DNA from: Paenibacillus albidus | GTDB lineage: Bacteria > Bacillota > Bacilli > Paenibacillales > Paenibacillaceae | Direction of reading: 5' to 3' | Length of the DNA stretch: 64,000 nucleotides | Assembly (NCBI RefSeq): GCF_014644435.1 | Contig: NZ_BMKR01000005.1 | Span: 267,463-331,462, forward strand | Part shown: positions 1 through 8,382 of the stretch, one piece after another | Position numbering within the stretch: the stretch's first letter is position 1 | Layout: every line of letters starts with the position of its first letter | Made by a program: the position numbers and the translations under genes | The notes under the pieces: generated by a model | The model's input: only the letters and a program-made list of their open reading frames with translations | Database searches by the model: none | What the model was told of the DNA's origin: nothing

Positions 1-548
1 GAGCTATAGCCAAAGCCGTGGAACTTGGGCTGCAGGTGCCGAACAGCTTCATTCCCCAACAGTTCGAGAATACAGCCAATCCGGACATTCACCGCACAAC
101 CACTGCGATTGAAATCATTGAGCAGATGGAAGGAAAGCTGGATGTATTCGTAGCCACTTCGGGAACGGGCGGAACGATTACCGGTACAGGCGAAGTGCTG
201 CGGCAGCATCTGCCGGATGTGCGCATTGTTGTTGTGGAGCCGCAGGGTTCACCGGTGTTGTCCGGCGGACAACCTGGGCCGCATAAGCTGGTTGGTACGA
301 GCCCGGGTTTTGTGCCGGCCATTCTCAATACGAAGGTGTACGATGAAATCGTACAGGTAACAGACGAGGATGCGCTGCAAACCGTGCGTGACATGGCTGC
401 GCGGGAAGGTGTTCTGCTCGGACCTTCCGGCGGTGCGGCGGTATGGACGGCGATGCAGGAAGCGCGGCGGCTGGGCCTTGGCAAGCGTGTGCTCTGCATG
501 GCCCCGGATACCGGTGAGCGTTATTTGAGCATGGATATATTTAAATAA
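1..548 (+). CDS. cysK: Cysteine synthase (O-acetylserine sulfhydrylase), C-terminal part
   Basis: The gene enters from the left edge; 181 residues are visible, roughly the last 60 percent of a protein that is usually about 310 residues. CysK joins O-acetylserine and sulfide to make cysteine, using PLP, in the cytoplasm. The visible part has the PLP-phosphate loop SGTGGTITG near residue 53 and the C-terminal GPSGGAA segment, whose serine sits where the fold-type II family contacts the PLP pyridine nitrogen. The family is clear. Whether it is CysK itself or a cystathionine beta-synthase-like paralogue cannot be settled without the N-terminus. Confidence 0.9.
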   Translation, partial: AIAKAVELGLQVPNSFIPQQFENTANPDIHRTTTAIEIIEQMEGKLDVFVATSGTGGTITGTGEVLRQHLPDVRIVVVEPQGSPVLSGGQPGPHKLVGTSPGFVPAILNTKVYDEIVQVTDEDALQTVRDMAAREGVLLGPSGGAAVWTAMQEARRLGLGKRVLCMAPDTGERYLSMDIFK

Positions 549-587
549 TAATAGTTTGCCGCGACTAATCAGTATGGAGGGATACAG

Positions 588-1505
588 ATGAAGCAAGTCA
601 TCATGGGTCTTGTCCTATGTCTGCTGTTGGCAGGGTGTTCAGGAACGAATAATATTGTGCCGGAGCCTAGTCCTGGGGCCTCTCCTGCCGTTGCAACGCC
701 AAACGCTTCACCCCCGCCTACACAGACACCCCCGCCTAGCAGCGTTCTGGAGCCTGGTACTTTGCAGTCTACTTTGGGCTTTGGAGATACGACAGGGAAG
801 CGGATTCTGATTACCGATGGCGCAGGCAAGGAACAGCAGATGTCCAAGCTTACCCTTGCTGTTGGCCATAACGGTCAGACACTTAAGGTGAAATACCTGA
901 ACTGGCAGCCGGCAAGCGAGGATAATACTGCGAGAGAAACAGCTGTGAATATTCCCAACTTGTCAGGATACCTCTATGCTGTGGAAGAGGGGGCTGCGGC
1001 CCCCAACGAGACCTACTATATGGCGGATGACAGTGTGTTTGATGTGGAGGCGCTTGTATCTGTAACCCCTGCTGCCAAAGATACGGAGGCTCCGGCGGTA
1101 GATGAGGCTATTGGCAGTACAATTGCAACGGCCAAGGGACGGGAGATCCTGCGGATCTGGAAGCTGGCTGACCTCGGAACCGAAGGAGAAGTCTACGTCA
1201 CCCAATTCGTTCGGGACGGCAACGATATGTTGTTCAGCATCGTGCTGAAGTCCGGCGAGGATTACACGTATATGGACTATCCCGCGGTCATACAGGGAGA
1301 TGAGTATTCGGTCTGGCGGGTAGATGATGGTGGAGAGATCACCCCGGAGATGTTCTCGGTTCTTTTGGCCGCAAGAACGGAACAAGGGATACTCCTTGGA
1401 CTAAACTGGTGGGGAGCGGAAGGTGTGAGTACGTTCTTTTTGAACCAGGATGGGGAGCAGTTCAAGGAACTGGATATTCAATATGGACGCTATATCTCGC
1501 CGTAG
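588..1505 (+). CDS. Predicted lipoprotein of unknown function
   Basis: 305 residues, starting at an ATG behind a GGAGGG site. The N-terminus is a short lipoprotein signal ending in the lipobox LLAGC (Cys17), so the mature protein should be anchored to the outer face of the membrane. A Pro/Ser/Thr-rich linker (about residues 22-60) separates the anchor from a folded domain of about 240 residues that I do not recognise; its repeated short beta-like segments suggest an all-beta fold. It lies between cysK and a second small lipoprotein and may share transcription with the latter. Confidence 0.7.
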   Translation: MKQVIMGLVLCLLLAGCSGTNNIVPEPSPGASPAVATPNASPPPTQTPPPSSVLEPGTLQSTLGFGDTTGKRILITDGAGKEQQMSKLTLAVGHNGQTLKVKYLNWQPASEDNTARETAVNIPNLSGYLYAVEEGAAAPNETYYMADDSVFDVEALVSVTPAAKDTEAPAVDEAIGSTIATAKGREILRIWKLADLGTEGEVYVTQFVRDGNDMLFSIVLKSGEDYTYMDYPAVIQGDEYSVWRVDDGGEITPEMFSVLLAARTEQGILLGLNWWGAEGVSTFFLNQDGEQFKELDIQYGRYISP

Positions 1506-1558
1506 TGATCCTCTTAGCCTTAGCGGGCTGCAACCTTCGGAGTGAGTATACCGTCTAG
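1505..1558 (+). other. Lipoprotein signal fragment (possible gene remnant)
   Basis: Overlapping the last base of the preceding stop codon, a GTG opens a 17-codon frame encoding ILLALAGCN, a complete-looking lipobox, and then stops after nine more residues. It may be the 5' stump of a deleted lipoprotein gene paralogous to its two neighbours, or chance. Confidence 0.25.
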
Positions 1559-1575
1559 CTGTAGAGGTGACTGAT

Positions 1576-2046
1576 ATGAAATATTTTACAGCTGTAGTGC
1601 TGGTCCTGCTCCTTGCCGGTTGCTTGGCGAAGCCGAATGAAGTGTCCGAGGAACGGCGTATTGTGGAGCCGTATTTGGAGCGGAAGGGGTACGAGATTGT
1701 TTCATACGAAGGCATGGCAGAGCGTTACGAGCTTACCCGGGACAAACTTACGAACCTTCCTTACATGATCTTTTGGGGGTTGCAGTCCGGTGATATTTCA
1801 CAGTATCTAGGCCGCACCATTCAAGTGGAAGCCTTTACGGTCAGAAACCATCCCTTAGCGAAAGTTAATGTACATGTATACGTCTATATGGACGGGGCTG
1901 AAGTGATTGGGGGAACTTCTTTTCCGGAAGGAAAAGAAGACGAGGACGGTGGATACTGGAATCTGGAAGGCAAATCTCTGGAGGAGATCCAGCCGAAGTC
2001 GTTTCAGGAATGGCGGGCCGATTGGATGGCAAAATATGCAGAGTGA
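1576..2046 (+). CDS. Small predicted lipoprotein, function unknown
   Basis: The start is taken at the ATG at 1576, six bases after GAGGTG; an in-frame GTG at 1567 lies inside that ribosome site. The protein has 156 residues: a signal with lipobox LLAGC (Cys16) and a compact polar domain with the partial pattern PYLERKGYEIVSYEG near the front. Such 'GY-V' openings occur in small extracytoplasmic lipoproteins of Paenibacillus and Bacillus, but I assign no function. It may be cotranscribed with the lipoprotein gene before it (61-base gap). Confidence 0.65.
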   Translation: MKYFTAVVLVLLLAGCLAKPNEVSEERRIVEPYLERKGYEIVSYEGMAERYELTRDKLTNLPYMIFWGLQSGDISQYLGRTIQVEAFTVRNHPLAKVNVHVYVYMDGAEVIGGTSFPEGKEDEDGGYWNLEGKSLEEIQPKSFQEWRADWMAKYAE

Positions 2047-2230
2047 ATGGGTTGTACAGGGGAGGGCTATTCACATCCGGGTATTGGGGAGGCCTGTCCG
2101 CTTCTTGATTGTCTAAATTAATAATACTTAAATTTGTAACAAATAACGGTCCATATAGCCCAAAAGAGTCATGTCAGCCCTGTGGCTGTGATGCTATGTT
2201 TATCAATAGTTGTACAGGAGGGGACCAGCC

Positions 2231-3064
2231 ACGTATACACGAATCAAGCTAATGATCCTGCTGCTGCCTACGCTGATGGTCGGGATATGGGAAATTGTAC
2301 GGCATCAGTTTCTGATGCCGTATCTCTCCATGGATATGGGGAACTATCTGACACCGGTACTTGTGTTCACTGTAAGCATCGTCCTGCTGCTCCCGCTGTT
2401 CTCGATGATGGAGCGCGGGCAGCGTGAGCTGGAACAGGAGCGTGCGGCTAAACATGCGATGGAAGCGCGTGAAGGACTGGCCCGGGAGCTGCACGACGGG
2501 ATCGCCCAGTCCCTGTTTCTGCTGTCTGTCAAGATCGACCGGCTGGAGCAAAACCGCAGAAATAATGAAGTCAGTGAAGACAGTGTTCAGCAGATTGCGA
2601 AGACGGTTCATGAGGTCAATCATTATGTCAGGCAAGCGATTGCGAGCCTCAAGGTTCCGGCTTCAGGTCCAATAAATTTAACTCTTGAGCAGTCCGTAAG
2701 AGGCCAGCTTGCGCAAATTGCCGGAGAGGTGATGATCGATGCATCGCTGGACTGGGGCCTGCCGGATGAGAGCTTAATGCCTTTGGAACAAGCAGAGCTG
2801 CTGTCCTGTATCCGGGAGGCCATGATTAATGTACGCAAGCATACCCGTGCCACTGAGGTATCTATTTCGGGCCAGGGGAGCCGGGAACACTGGAGGGTAA
2901 CGGTCAGAGATAATGGAGGCGGATTCCGGCATGATCCGTTTACCGTCAGCGGAAGTTATGGACTGCAGATCATGAAGGAACGTGCAGCCAGCATGGGTTG
3001 GAACCTGCGGGTCTCTTCCGTGGATGAAGGTACGCTTGTGGAGATTGTCAAAGGGGGGCTGTGA
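2231..3064 (+). CDS. Sensor histidine kinase, NarL-partner (HisKA_3) type
   Basis: Two membrane segments lie near residues 5-22 and 40-60, with a short coiled coil after them. The H-box ARELHDGIAQSL carries the phospho-acceptor His (about residue 88), and a HATPase_c domain has N-box EAMINVRKH and glycine motifs DNGGGF and GSYGLQIMKER. The sensing loop is tiny, as in LiaS/DesK-like kinases that sense within the membrane. The stop is one base before the response regulator start, so the pair is one operon. The start is odd: AGGAGGGG at 2216-2223 is followed seven bases later by ACG, not ATG. Alternatives are TTG 2210 (no ribosome site) and ATG 2252 (inside the first membrane helix). Confidence 0.85.
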   Translation, partial: TYTRIKLMILLLPTLMVGIWEIVRHQFLMPYLSMDMGNYLTPVLVFTVSIVLLLPLFSMMERGQRELEQERAAKHAMEAREGLARELHDGIAQSLFLLSVKIDRLEQNRRNNEVSEDSVQQIAKTVHEVNHYVRQAIASLKVPASGPINLTLEQSVRGQLAQIAGEVMIDASLDWGLPDESLMPLEQAELLSCIREAMINVRKHTRATEVSISGQGSREHWRVTVRDNGGGFRHDPFTVSGSYGLQIMKERAASMGWNLRVSSVDEGTLVEIVKGGL

Positions 3065-3065
3065 G

Positions 3066-3728
3066 ATGAACCGCTGCCGGGTATTGATTGTGGATGACCA
3101 TGCGCATGCCCGAGAGGCCATGTGCGAGATTTTGTCGCTAGATGAGCGCTTTGAGGTGATTGGAGCTGTGAAGAGCGGGGCGGAGGCTATTGCTTTTACA
3201 GGCCAGTGGATGCCGGATCTGCTTCTGATCGACGTGCAGATGCCGGATATGGACGGGCTGGAAGCCACACGGCGCATCAAGCAGGAATATCCCTATGTCA
3301 AAATCGTCATGGTAACCGTTTCCGATGAGATTTCCTATCTGTTCGAAGCGTTGAAGCAGGGCGCACAGGGTTATTTGCTGAAGAACCTGGCTCCCTCCAC
3401 CTGGATCGAATACCTCCAGGCCATAGTGAGCGAGGAGGTTCCGCTCAGCCGGGAGCTGGCTTTTCAAATCCTGAAGGAATTTTCGGTGACGGCTGTCAAG
3501 GAGGAAGGCGAAGCATTAACAGCCCGTGAAAAGGAAATACTGGGCTGTGTGTCTTCCGGCTCCACCAACAAAGAGATTGCGGTGAGTCTTGGAATCTCGG
3601 AACATACGGTCAAAAATCACTTAAAGAACATTCTGCAAAAGCTCCAGCTGCAGAACCGCACCCAGCTGACACGATACGCCCTGGAACAGGGGCTGGCTTC
3701 GCGGGAACGGGATTTCCCCAAACGATGA
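3066..3728 (+). CDS. Response regulator, NarL/LuxR family
   Basis: 220 residues from the ATG at 3066. The receiver domain has acidic pair DD near residue 10, phospho-acceptor Asp56 in LLLIDVQMP and Lys in YLLKN. The C-terminal LuxR-type HTH runs from about residue 150 (LTAREKEIL ... NKEIAVSLGISEHTVKNHLKNI). It pairs with the kinase directly upstream and binds DNA when phosphorylated. The next gene is ycnI, 18 bases downstream, so copper or cell-envelope stress is a reasonable guess at the regulated process. The signal itself cannot be read from sequence. Confidence 0.9.
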   Translation: MNRCRVLIVDDHAHAREAMCEILSLDERFEVIGAVKSGAEAIAFTGQWMPDLLLIDVQMPDMDGLEATRRIKQEYPYVKIVMVTVSDEISYLFEALKQGAQGYLLKNLAPSTWIEYLQAIVSEEVPLSRELAFQILKEFSVTAVKEEGEALTAREKEILGCVSSGSTNKEIAVSLGISEHTVKNHLKNILQKLQLQNRTQLTRYALEQGLASRERDFPKR

Positions 3729-3746
3729 GAAGGAAAGAGGAGAACC

Positions 3747-4367
3747 ATGAATAACTTATTACGCAAACTTATCACTCTACTTATGCCCTCGGCAGCCCTG
3801 CTGCTATTATTCACAGCAGTTGCCAGTGCACATGTCACCGTAGCGCCTGCTTTGTCCGGGACGGGAGCCTGGGAGACCTACACCCTCAAAGTCCCTTCCG
3901 AAAAAGACAGCGCCACCATCCAGATTGACCTGCGTATCCCGCAAGGGGCAGAATTTAAGCAATATGAGCCTTCGCCAGGCTGGGAAGTGACTATTGAAGG
4001 CAACAAAGTAAGCTGGAAAGCTACAGGAGAAGGTATTCTGGCCGGCCAATTCCAGCGCTTTTACTTTACTGCCAAGAACCCTGACACTGCGGGCGATATC
4101 GCCTGGGATGCCTACCAACACTACGCTGACGGAAGTTTGGTGCAGTGGTCCGGTGAGGAAGGGACAGACACCCCGCACGCTGTGACAGAGATCGTCCAAT
4201 CGGCATCGGGACACGATCATTCCCACGGTTCCATGAACATGGAGGAGCCAGCGCAGGAAGCAGGCGATGCAGAGTCTTCTACATCCCCGGCGGGTTATGT
4301 GGCTTTAGGCGTATCGATATTGGCCCTGCTGCTGTCAATTGTTGGATTGTTCAGAAGACGAAGTTAA
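3747..4367 (+). CDS. ycnI: YcnI-family (DUF1775) copper-associated membrane-anchored protein
   Basis: 206 residues. A signal peptide ends at ...SA just before HVTV, so mature residue 1 would be His29, the histidine used for copper binding in the DUF1775 family. The YcnI domain follows (VTVAP start, PSPGWEV), then a His/Met-rich linker (HDHSHGSMNM) that could bind metal, a C-terminal helix (GYVALGVSILALLLSIVGL) and a positive tail. It should face outside, anchored by that helix. It follows a two-component pair and probably belongs to its operon. It meets the SDR gene tail to tail with one base between stops. Confidence 0.85.
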   Translation: MNNLLRKLITLLMPSAALLLLFTAVASAHVTVAPALSGTGAWETYTLKVPSEKDSATIQIDLRIPQGAEFKQYEPSPGWEVTIEGNKVSWKATGEGILAGQFQRFYFTAKNPDTAGDIAWDAYQHYADGSLVQWSGEEGTDTPHAVTEIVQSASGHDHSHGSMNMEEPAQEAGDAESSTSPAGYVALGVSILALLLSIVGLFRRRS

Positions 4368-4368
4368 C

Positions 4369-5109
4369 TCACATCGTCTGTCCGCTATCGAGAGTGATTA
4401 CCTGTCCGGTGAGGGCCTCTTGTTCCAGAACAGCGCAGACAAAAGACGCAATATCTTCCGGGGTTGAGAGGTGCTGCAGCGGAAGATTCGGAGCCAGCTT
4501 GTGCATCTGCTCTTCCCGGCCAGCCCACCACCTGGTCACTACTGCGCCCGGAGCGATGCAGTTCACCCGGATTGCCGGGGCCAAAGCGCGGGCCAGCGAT
4601 TTGGTTAACCCGTGGACAGCCGATTTGGATACGGCATAGGGAAGGGAAGAGCCAGAGCCGGTTGTTCCGGCAATACTGCCAAGATTGACGATTGCGCCGT
4701 GTTTGTTCTTGTTCATGTAAGGCGCAACGGCACGGGCACAGAAAAACATACCTTTTACATTCACATTGTAGAGCTCGTTCCATACCTCATCTGTAACAGC
4801 TTCCAGATCTTCCAGCGGGATATGCCGGGTAATGCCGGCATTGTTCACAAGCACATCAACAGTCCCCCACTCCTCTGCAATTGCTGCAACCATCCGGCGT
4901 ACTTCTTCGTCATCAGCTACATTTGCCTGAACGGCAATAGCCTCGCCCCCTCCAGCCTTAATCCGTTGCACAATTTCTTGTGCTCCTGCTTCTGAACGGG
5001 AATAATTCACTGCCACCTTGGCGCCGCGTTTGGCCAGTTCCTGACTGATAGCGCTGCCGATTCCTGTGCCCCCTCCGGTTACCAAGGCAACTTTGTTGAT
5101 CAAATCCAT
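4369..5109 (-). CDS. Short-chain dehydrogenase/reductase (FabG-like)
   Basis: 246 residues, a standard classical SDR length. The cofactor motif is TGGGTGIG at residues 11-18, NNAG is at 89-92, and the catalytic Ser145-Tyr158-Lys162 triad is intact. The substrate is unknown; FabG-type 3-oxoacyl reductases and glucose/sorbitol dehydrogenases share this outline. The start is an ATG behind AAGGAGG. It is divergent from a LysR regulator, the usual arrangement for a LysR target gene. Confidence 0.88.
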   Translation of the reverse strand: MDLINKVALVTGGGTGIGSAISQELAKRGAKVAVNYSRSEAGAQEIVQRIKAGGGEAIAVQANVADDEEVRRMVAAIAEEWGTVDVLVNNAGITRHIPLEDLEAVTDEVWNELYNVNVKGMFFCARAVAPYMNKNKHGAIVNLGSIAGTTGSGSSLPYAVSKSAVHGLTKSLARALAPAIRVNCIAPGAVVTRWWAGREEQMHKLAPNLPLQHLSTPEDIASFVCAVLEQEALTGQVITLDSGQTM

Positions 5110-5180
5110 GGGTCATTCCTCCTTATTCTAAAACAATTTGCTGCTAGAACCAGTGTATATGTTTTAGTTGATTCTGTATA

Positions 5181-5208
5181 ATTGAATTATGTGAATTGTT
5201 TGTTCAAT
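5181..5208. promoter_or_regulatory. Candidate LysR operator between the SDR and LysR genes
   Basis: The 127-base divergent spacer is AT-rich and holds an inverted repeat, ATTGAA at 5181-5186 and TTCAAT at 5203-5208. It sits just before the LysR start, where an autoregulatory LysR site is expected. The repeat is short, so this is only a candidate. Confidence 0.3.
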
Positions 5209-5236
5209 AATATTGAATCCGGGAGCGGGATAGAGA

Positions 5237-6151
5237 ATGGATCTAAAAACATTAAAAACCTTTCAGACGATAGTGAGCGCCGGCAGCTTCAACAAAGCGG
5301 CAGATGAGCTGAAATATGCGCAGTCTACCGTTACGATGCAGATTCAGAAGCTTGAAGCGGATCTGGGAGTTCAACTGATCGAACGCGGCAAGCAGATCAC
5401 CTTAACGGAAGCGGGCAGACTGTTTCATGAACAGAGCCGGTTCATTGTCAGTGATATGGAACGGCTGTACAGCAGCATGGAGGATATCCGGTCAGGGGAC
5501 GGCGGCCGGATTCGCATCGGAGTAACCGACCCGACGGCCAGCTATCGTTTCCCGCAGCTGTTGCAAGCGTTTTTGGATTGTTTCCCCAAAATGGATGTCA
5601 GTGTTGAAATCGCCGGTACAGCGGCGCTCAGCAAGCAACTTCAACATGGAGAGCTTGACCTGGCATTGTGTTCGGCCCCGGAGCTGGGCGAGCAGCTGTA
5701 TTTTGAACCACTGTTTACGGAAACGTTTGCCCTGTTGCTGCCCGGGCAGCATCCGCTTGCGTATAAGGAGGAGATTACTGCGGAGGACCTGCGTGGCCAC
5801 CGTCTGCTGATCACTGCAGTGAATTGCCCCTACCGCAAAAAACTGGAAAGCGTACTTCAGGAGTCGGGCGGTCCTCCGCTGGACACGAGAGTCATTGGGA
5901 GCATGACGGCACTGAAATATTATGTGGCTGCCGGTTTGGGAATAGCCCTTGTGCCCGGGATTGTCCTGAATCCACCGCCTCACGGAACTGTGCAACGGAC
6001 GCTCCAGGGTAAGACCATTGATATGGTCTGCGGCATCCTGTGCCGGATTTCCGATTACCCGCTAAAGGTCGCCAGTGCGAGACTTGCACAGTTTCTGCAA
6101 GAGCAGGATTATGGTACGATAGGGGAGCAGTTTAAATCTATAGGAGTATAG
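5237..6151 (+). CDS. LysR-family transcriptional regulator
   Basis: 304 residues, a normal LysR length. An N-terminal winged HTH (residues about 1-60, FNKAADELKYAQSTVTMQIQKLEADLG) is followed by a two-lobed periplasmic-binding-like effector domain from about residue 88 (GGRIRIGVTDP). Divergence from the SDR gene suggests it controls that gene. The effector is unknown. Confidence 0.9.
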   Translation: MDLKTLKTFQTIVSAGSFNKAADELKYAQSTVTMQIQKLEADLGVQLIERGKQITLTEAGRLFHEQSRFIVSDMERLYSSMEDIRSGDGGRIRIGVTDPTASYRFPQLLQAFLDCFPKMDVSVEIAGTAALSKQLQHGELDLALCSAPELGEQLYFEPLFTETFALLLPGQHPLAYKEEITAEDLRGHRLLITAVNCPYRKKLESVLQESGGPPLDTRVIGSMTALKYYVAAGLGIALVPGIVLNPPPHGTVQRTLQGKTIDMVCGILCRISDYPLKVASARLAQFLQEQDYGTIGEQFKSIGV

Positions 6152-6265
6152 AGGAGCGTTCTCTTATGATTATCAAGTTCATTCGTTTACGGTAAAAGAG
6201 GTACAGATCATTGAACATGGGCCGTTTTTTTAAGAATGGCTTATGTTTATTTGACTGTGCCTTTT

Positions 6266-6288
6266 TTCATTCACCAATAACGAATGAA
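6266..6288 (+). promoter_or_regulatory. Inverted repeat next to the rlmA ribosome site
   Basis: A perfect 7-bp inverted repeat (TTCATTC / GAATGAA, nine-base loop) ends directly before the GGGGTG ribosome site of rlmA. It could be a protein operator or a hairpin that affects initiation. No T-tract follows, so it is not a terminator. Confidence 0.3.
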
Positions 6289-6302
6289 CGGGGTGCTTTA
6301 TT

Positions 6303-7184
6303 TTGTCTATAAATCATAATTCTTCTTTCCCTCTGGTCAGTTATGTGCAGATTTTCCGCTGTCCCCTGTGCGGGAGTTCAATGGAAGTGGCGAAGTTCCA
6401 AAGTTTCATTTGCTCCAGGGGACATTGTTACGATCTGTCCAAATATGGAACACTTAATTTCTCCCGCCGGGAGGTTAAGACCAAATACGATAAACGGCTC
6501 TTTGCAGCCCGCAGAGCGATATGCCAAAGCGGATTCTATGATCCTTTGTATGAAATCATCGGCCAAAGGATTGCGGCGAGCGGCAGCGGGAGACCACAAG
6601 GGGTCCGGCTGCTGGATGCGGGGTGCGGAGAAGGCTCTCATCTGACGGCCATTCTCGACAACATCGCTGGAAGCACACAAACGGAACCTCTGGGAGTAGG
6701 TATTGACCTCTCTAAAGAAGGCATCATCAGTGCAGCCCGGGCCTACCGGAACAGCATATGGTGTGTGGCCGACCTCGCCCGTTGCCCATTTGCCGACAAG
6801 GGGTTCGATTTCATCCTTAATATACTGTCACCTTCCAATTACTCCGAGTTTCACAGAATGCTGTCTAGGGAGGGTGAGGTTATTAAGGTCATTCCCGGTC
6901 GTGATTATCTTGGAGAATTAAGAGAGCAAATCAGGAAGCCGCTGAATACACAGGCTTATTCCAATAAGCGGACCCTGGAGCGCTTTAAAGATCATTTTGC
7001 CAATATGGATGTGGAGCATTTGCGTTACAGCCTGCCGGTGAGCAGCAGTCTGCTGGATTCATTGCTGAATATGACTCCGCTATTATGGGGAGTAGAAGAG
7101 GAGCAGGTGGAGCGGATTCGGGTGAAGGGTCTTCAACAAATAACGGTTGATCTGACCTTGCTCTGTGGCAGGTTGTCTATCTGA
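6303..7184 (+). CDS. rlmA: 23S rRNA (guanine-N1)-methyltransferase, RlmA family
   Basis: 293 residues from a TTG start behind GGGGTG. The N-terminal zinc knuckle (Cys20, Cys23, Cys37, His41 in RCPLCGSSM ... ICSRGH) and the following YDLSKYGTLNF are typical of RlmA proteins, which methylate N1 of G745 or G748 in helix 35 of 23S rRNA. The SAM-binding motif I, LLDAGCGEGSH, is at about 103-113. Paralogues in this family include TlrB, which gives tylosin resistance, so the exact guanine is uncertain. It stands alone and ends before a strong hairpin terminator. Confidence 0.85.
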   Translation: MSINHNSSFPLVSYVQIFRCPLCGSSMEVAKFQSFICSRGHCYDLSKYGTLNFSRREVKTKYDKRLFAARRAICQSGFYDPLYEIIGQRIAASGSGRPQGVRLLDAGCGEGSHLTAILDNIAGSTQTEPLGVGIDLSKEGIISAARAYRNSIWCVADLARCPFADKGFDFILNILSPSNYSEFHRMLSREGEVIKVIPGRDYLGELREQIRKPLNTQAYSNKRTLERFKDHFANMDVEHLRYSLPVSSSLLDSLLNMTPLLWGVEEEQVERIRVKGLQQITVDLTLLCGRLSI

Positions 7185-7218
7185 AACTCAGCCAGTACGG
7201 ACAATAACTCATAAGACG

Positions 7219-7265
7219 CGTAAAACCCCTATTATGATAAATTCATCAATAATAGGGGTTTTACG
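7219..7265. terminator. Bidirectional hairpin terminator after rlmA
   Basis: A perfect 16-bp stem (7219-7234 with 7250-7265) whose base is A4/T4 and whose body contains CCCCTATTA/TAATAGGGG, with a 15-base loop. It starts 35 bases after the rlmA stop. Confidence 0.8.
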
Positions 7266-7492
7266 TTATACTCACTATACCCATCGTATTCTCAGACTCC
7301 TTATCTACCCTTGTTCTCAACCCGGATAGAATCGTCCGAGAGTGGCATGTTGCCCGTCCTGTCCGTGTAATTCAGGTCTTACCCTACTGGCACGATTGGA
7401 TTAATGGTCGTCCTTTGAGCTTTAGGAAGCTCAGCCCGTTTCGCTTAAACCAAGAGGGAAGCTATGATATCACCGTCAGGACTAAGATATAG
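7253..7492 (+). pseudogene. 3' remnant of an unidentified protein gene
   Basis: A frame with no usable start is open from 7253 to the TAG at 7490. Its last 60 or so codons look like real protein: DRIVREWHVARPVRVIQVL, then YWHDWINGRPLSFRKLSPF, then NQEGSYDITVRTKI. The upstream part runs into the rlmA terminator, so the gene's front is gone. I do not recognise the family. The rest of the 7.2-7.75 kb gap shows nothing else apart from an imperfect cre-like palindrome at 7598-7613. Confidence 0.45.
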
Positions 7493-7754
7493 GATCAACA
7501 ACCTGTGTTGTTGTTGATATCTATACTGTACAGGACTGCGTACATTTAGTAAAATCCCAGAATCCTCAGATATTCCGGGAAATCATCCGGCATTCAAATG
7601 TAAGCGCTTCATATCTTGCTTATACTTAGTATTTCGCTTGATCTGCATTCTTGGCCCCCCGATAGCGATAACTGCTAAATACACGAGAAATTTATGGTAT
7701 TATAAAAGCGATTCAGCGGGTTTCAGCCCGAGTTTAGGATACGGAGGGATAGCC

Positions 7755-8375
7755 ATGAATTTGTTTCAACTTAAGGCAGGGCCGCGCGGCAGTGAGCGGG
7801 TCGCTGAGTTCCTGAACAATAATATGGTCAGCATCGGCCATCCCGGGTTAGGCGATCTGGAGAATGCCGGAAGAGCCGAGATCGAAGAGAAAATGATCCG
7901 CCTCTATGGATACCGGGGAGTGGAGCTGCAAGAGCATGTCGAAGCAGCGGTCATCTTCGCCCATACGATACAGGACGGCGATTATGTGCTGGTTGCGGAC
8001 GGCGATTGGGTGCACCTGGGTGATCTGGGGGACTATTTCTATGTGGAGCCGGCCGAAGCTGCGGACGGGGACAACGCACATCGGCGCGGGGTTACCTGGC
8101 TAACCCATATTCCGCGGGTGGCGCTGCAGCCGGGTGTGCAGCAGCTGCTTGCAGAGAAAGGTGCGGTTACGCAGTTTCAGGAACCGATTGCCGCTGCCCG
8201 GCTGGATTTGTGGATCACAGACGTTGCAGCCATAAGCGAACCTGTAGAACACCGGGTCCGGGTGGATGAAGCAACCATCGCGGCCGCCCTGGACATTCTG
8301 AAGCAGGCGCTGGGCAGTGAGGATGCCGAGCGGAGGGAGCGGGCAGCGGTTGCGATTCTGCAGTACGCCAAATAA
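7755..8375 (+). CDS. PUA/EVE-like domain protein, function unknown
   Basis: 206 residues from the ATG at 7755 behind GGAGGG; an upstream extension of the frame has no ribosome site. Residues 1-130 resemble, by layout, the N-terminal domain of Mrr-type restriction proteins (COG4127): an opening '-F-LKAGPRGSE', then '-VSIGHPGLGDL', then '-IQDGDYVLVADGDWVHLGDLGDY', then '-RRGVTWL-HIPR'. That domain is PUA-like and may read modified bases. Here it is followed only by a short helical tail, with no nuclease domain. The similarity is from memory of the pattern, so it stays a hypothesis. Confidence 0.5.
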   Translation: MNLFQLKAGPRGSERVAEFLNNNMVSIGHPGLGDLENAGRAEIEEKMIRLYGYRGVELQEHVEAAVIFAHTIQDGDYVLVADGDWVHLGDLGDYFYVEPAEAADGDNAHRRGVTWLTHIPRVALQPGVQQLLAEKGAVTQFQEPIAAARLDLWITDVAAISEPVEHRVRVDEATIAAALDILKQALGSEDAERRERAAVAILQYAK

Positions 8376-8382
8376 GAGGCGT

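Noticed and set aside
7598..7613. cre-like palindrome ATGTAAGCGCTTCATA
   Set aside because: The half-sites are out of register by one base with the CcpA consensus, and no sugar gene follows.
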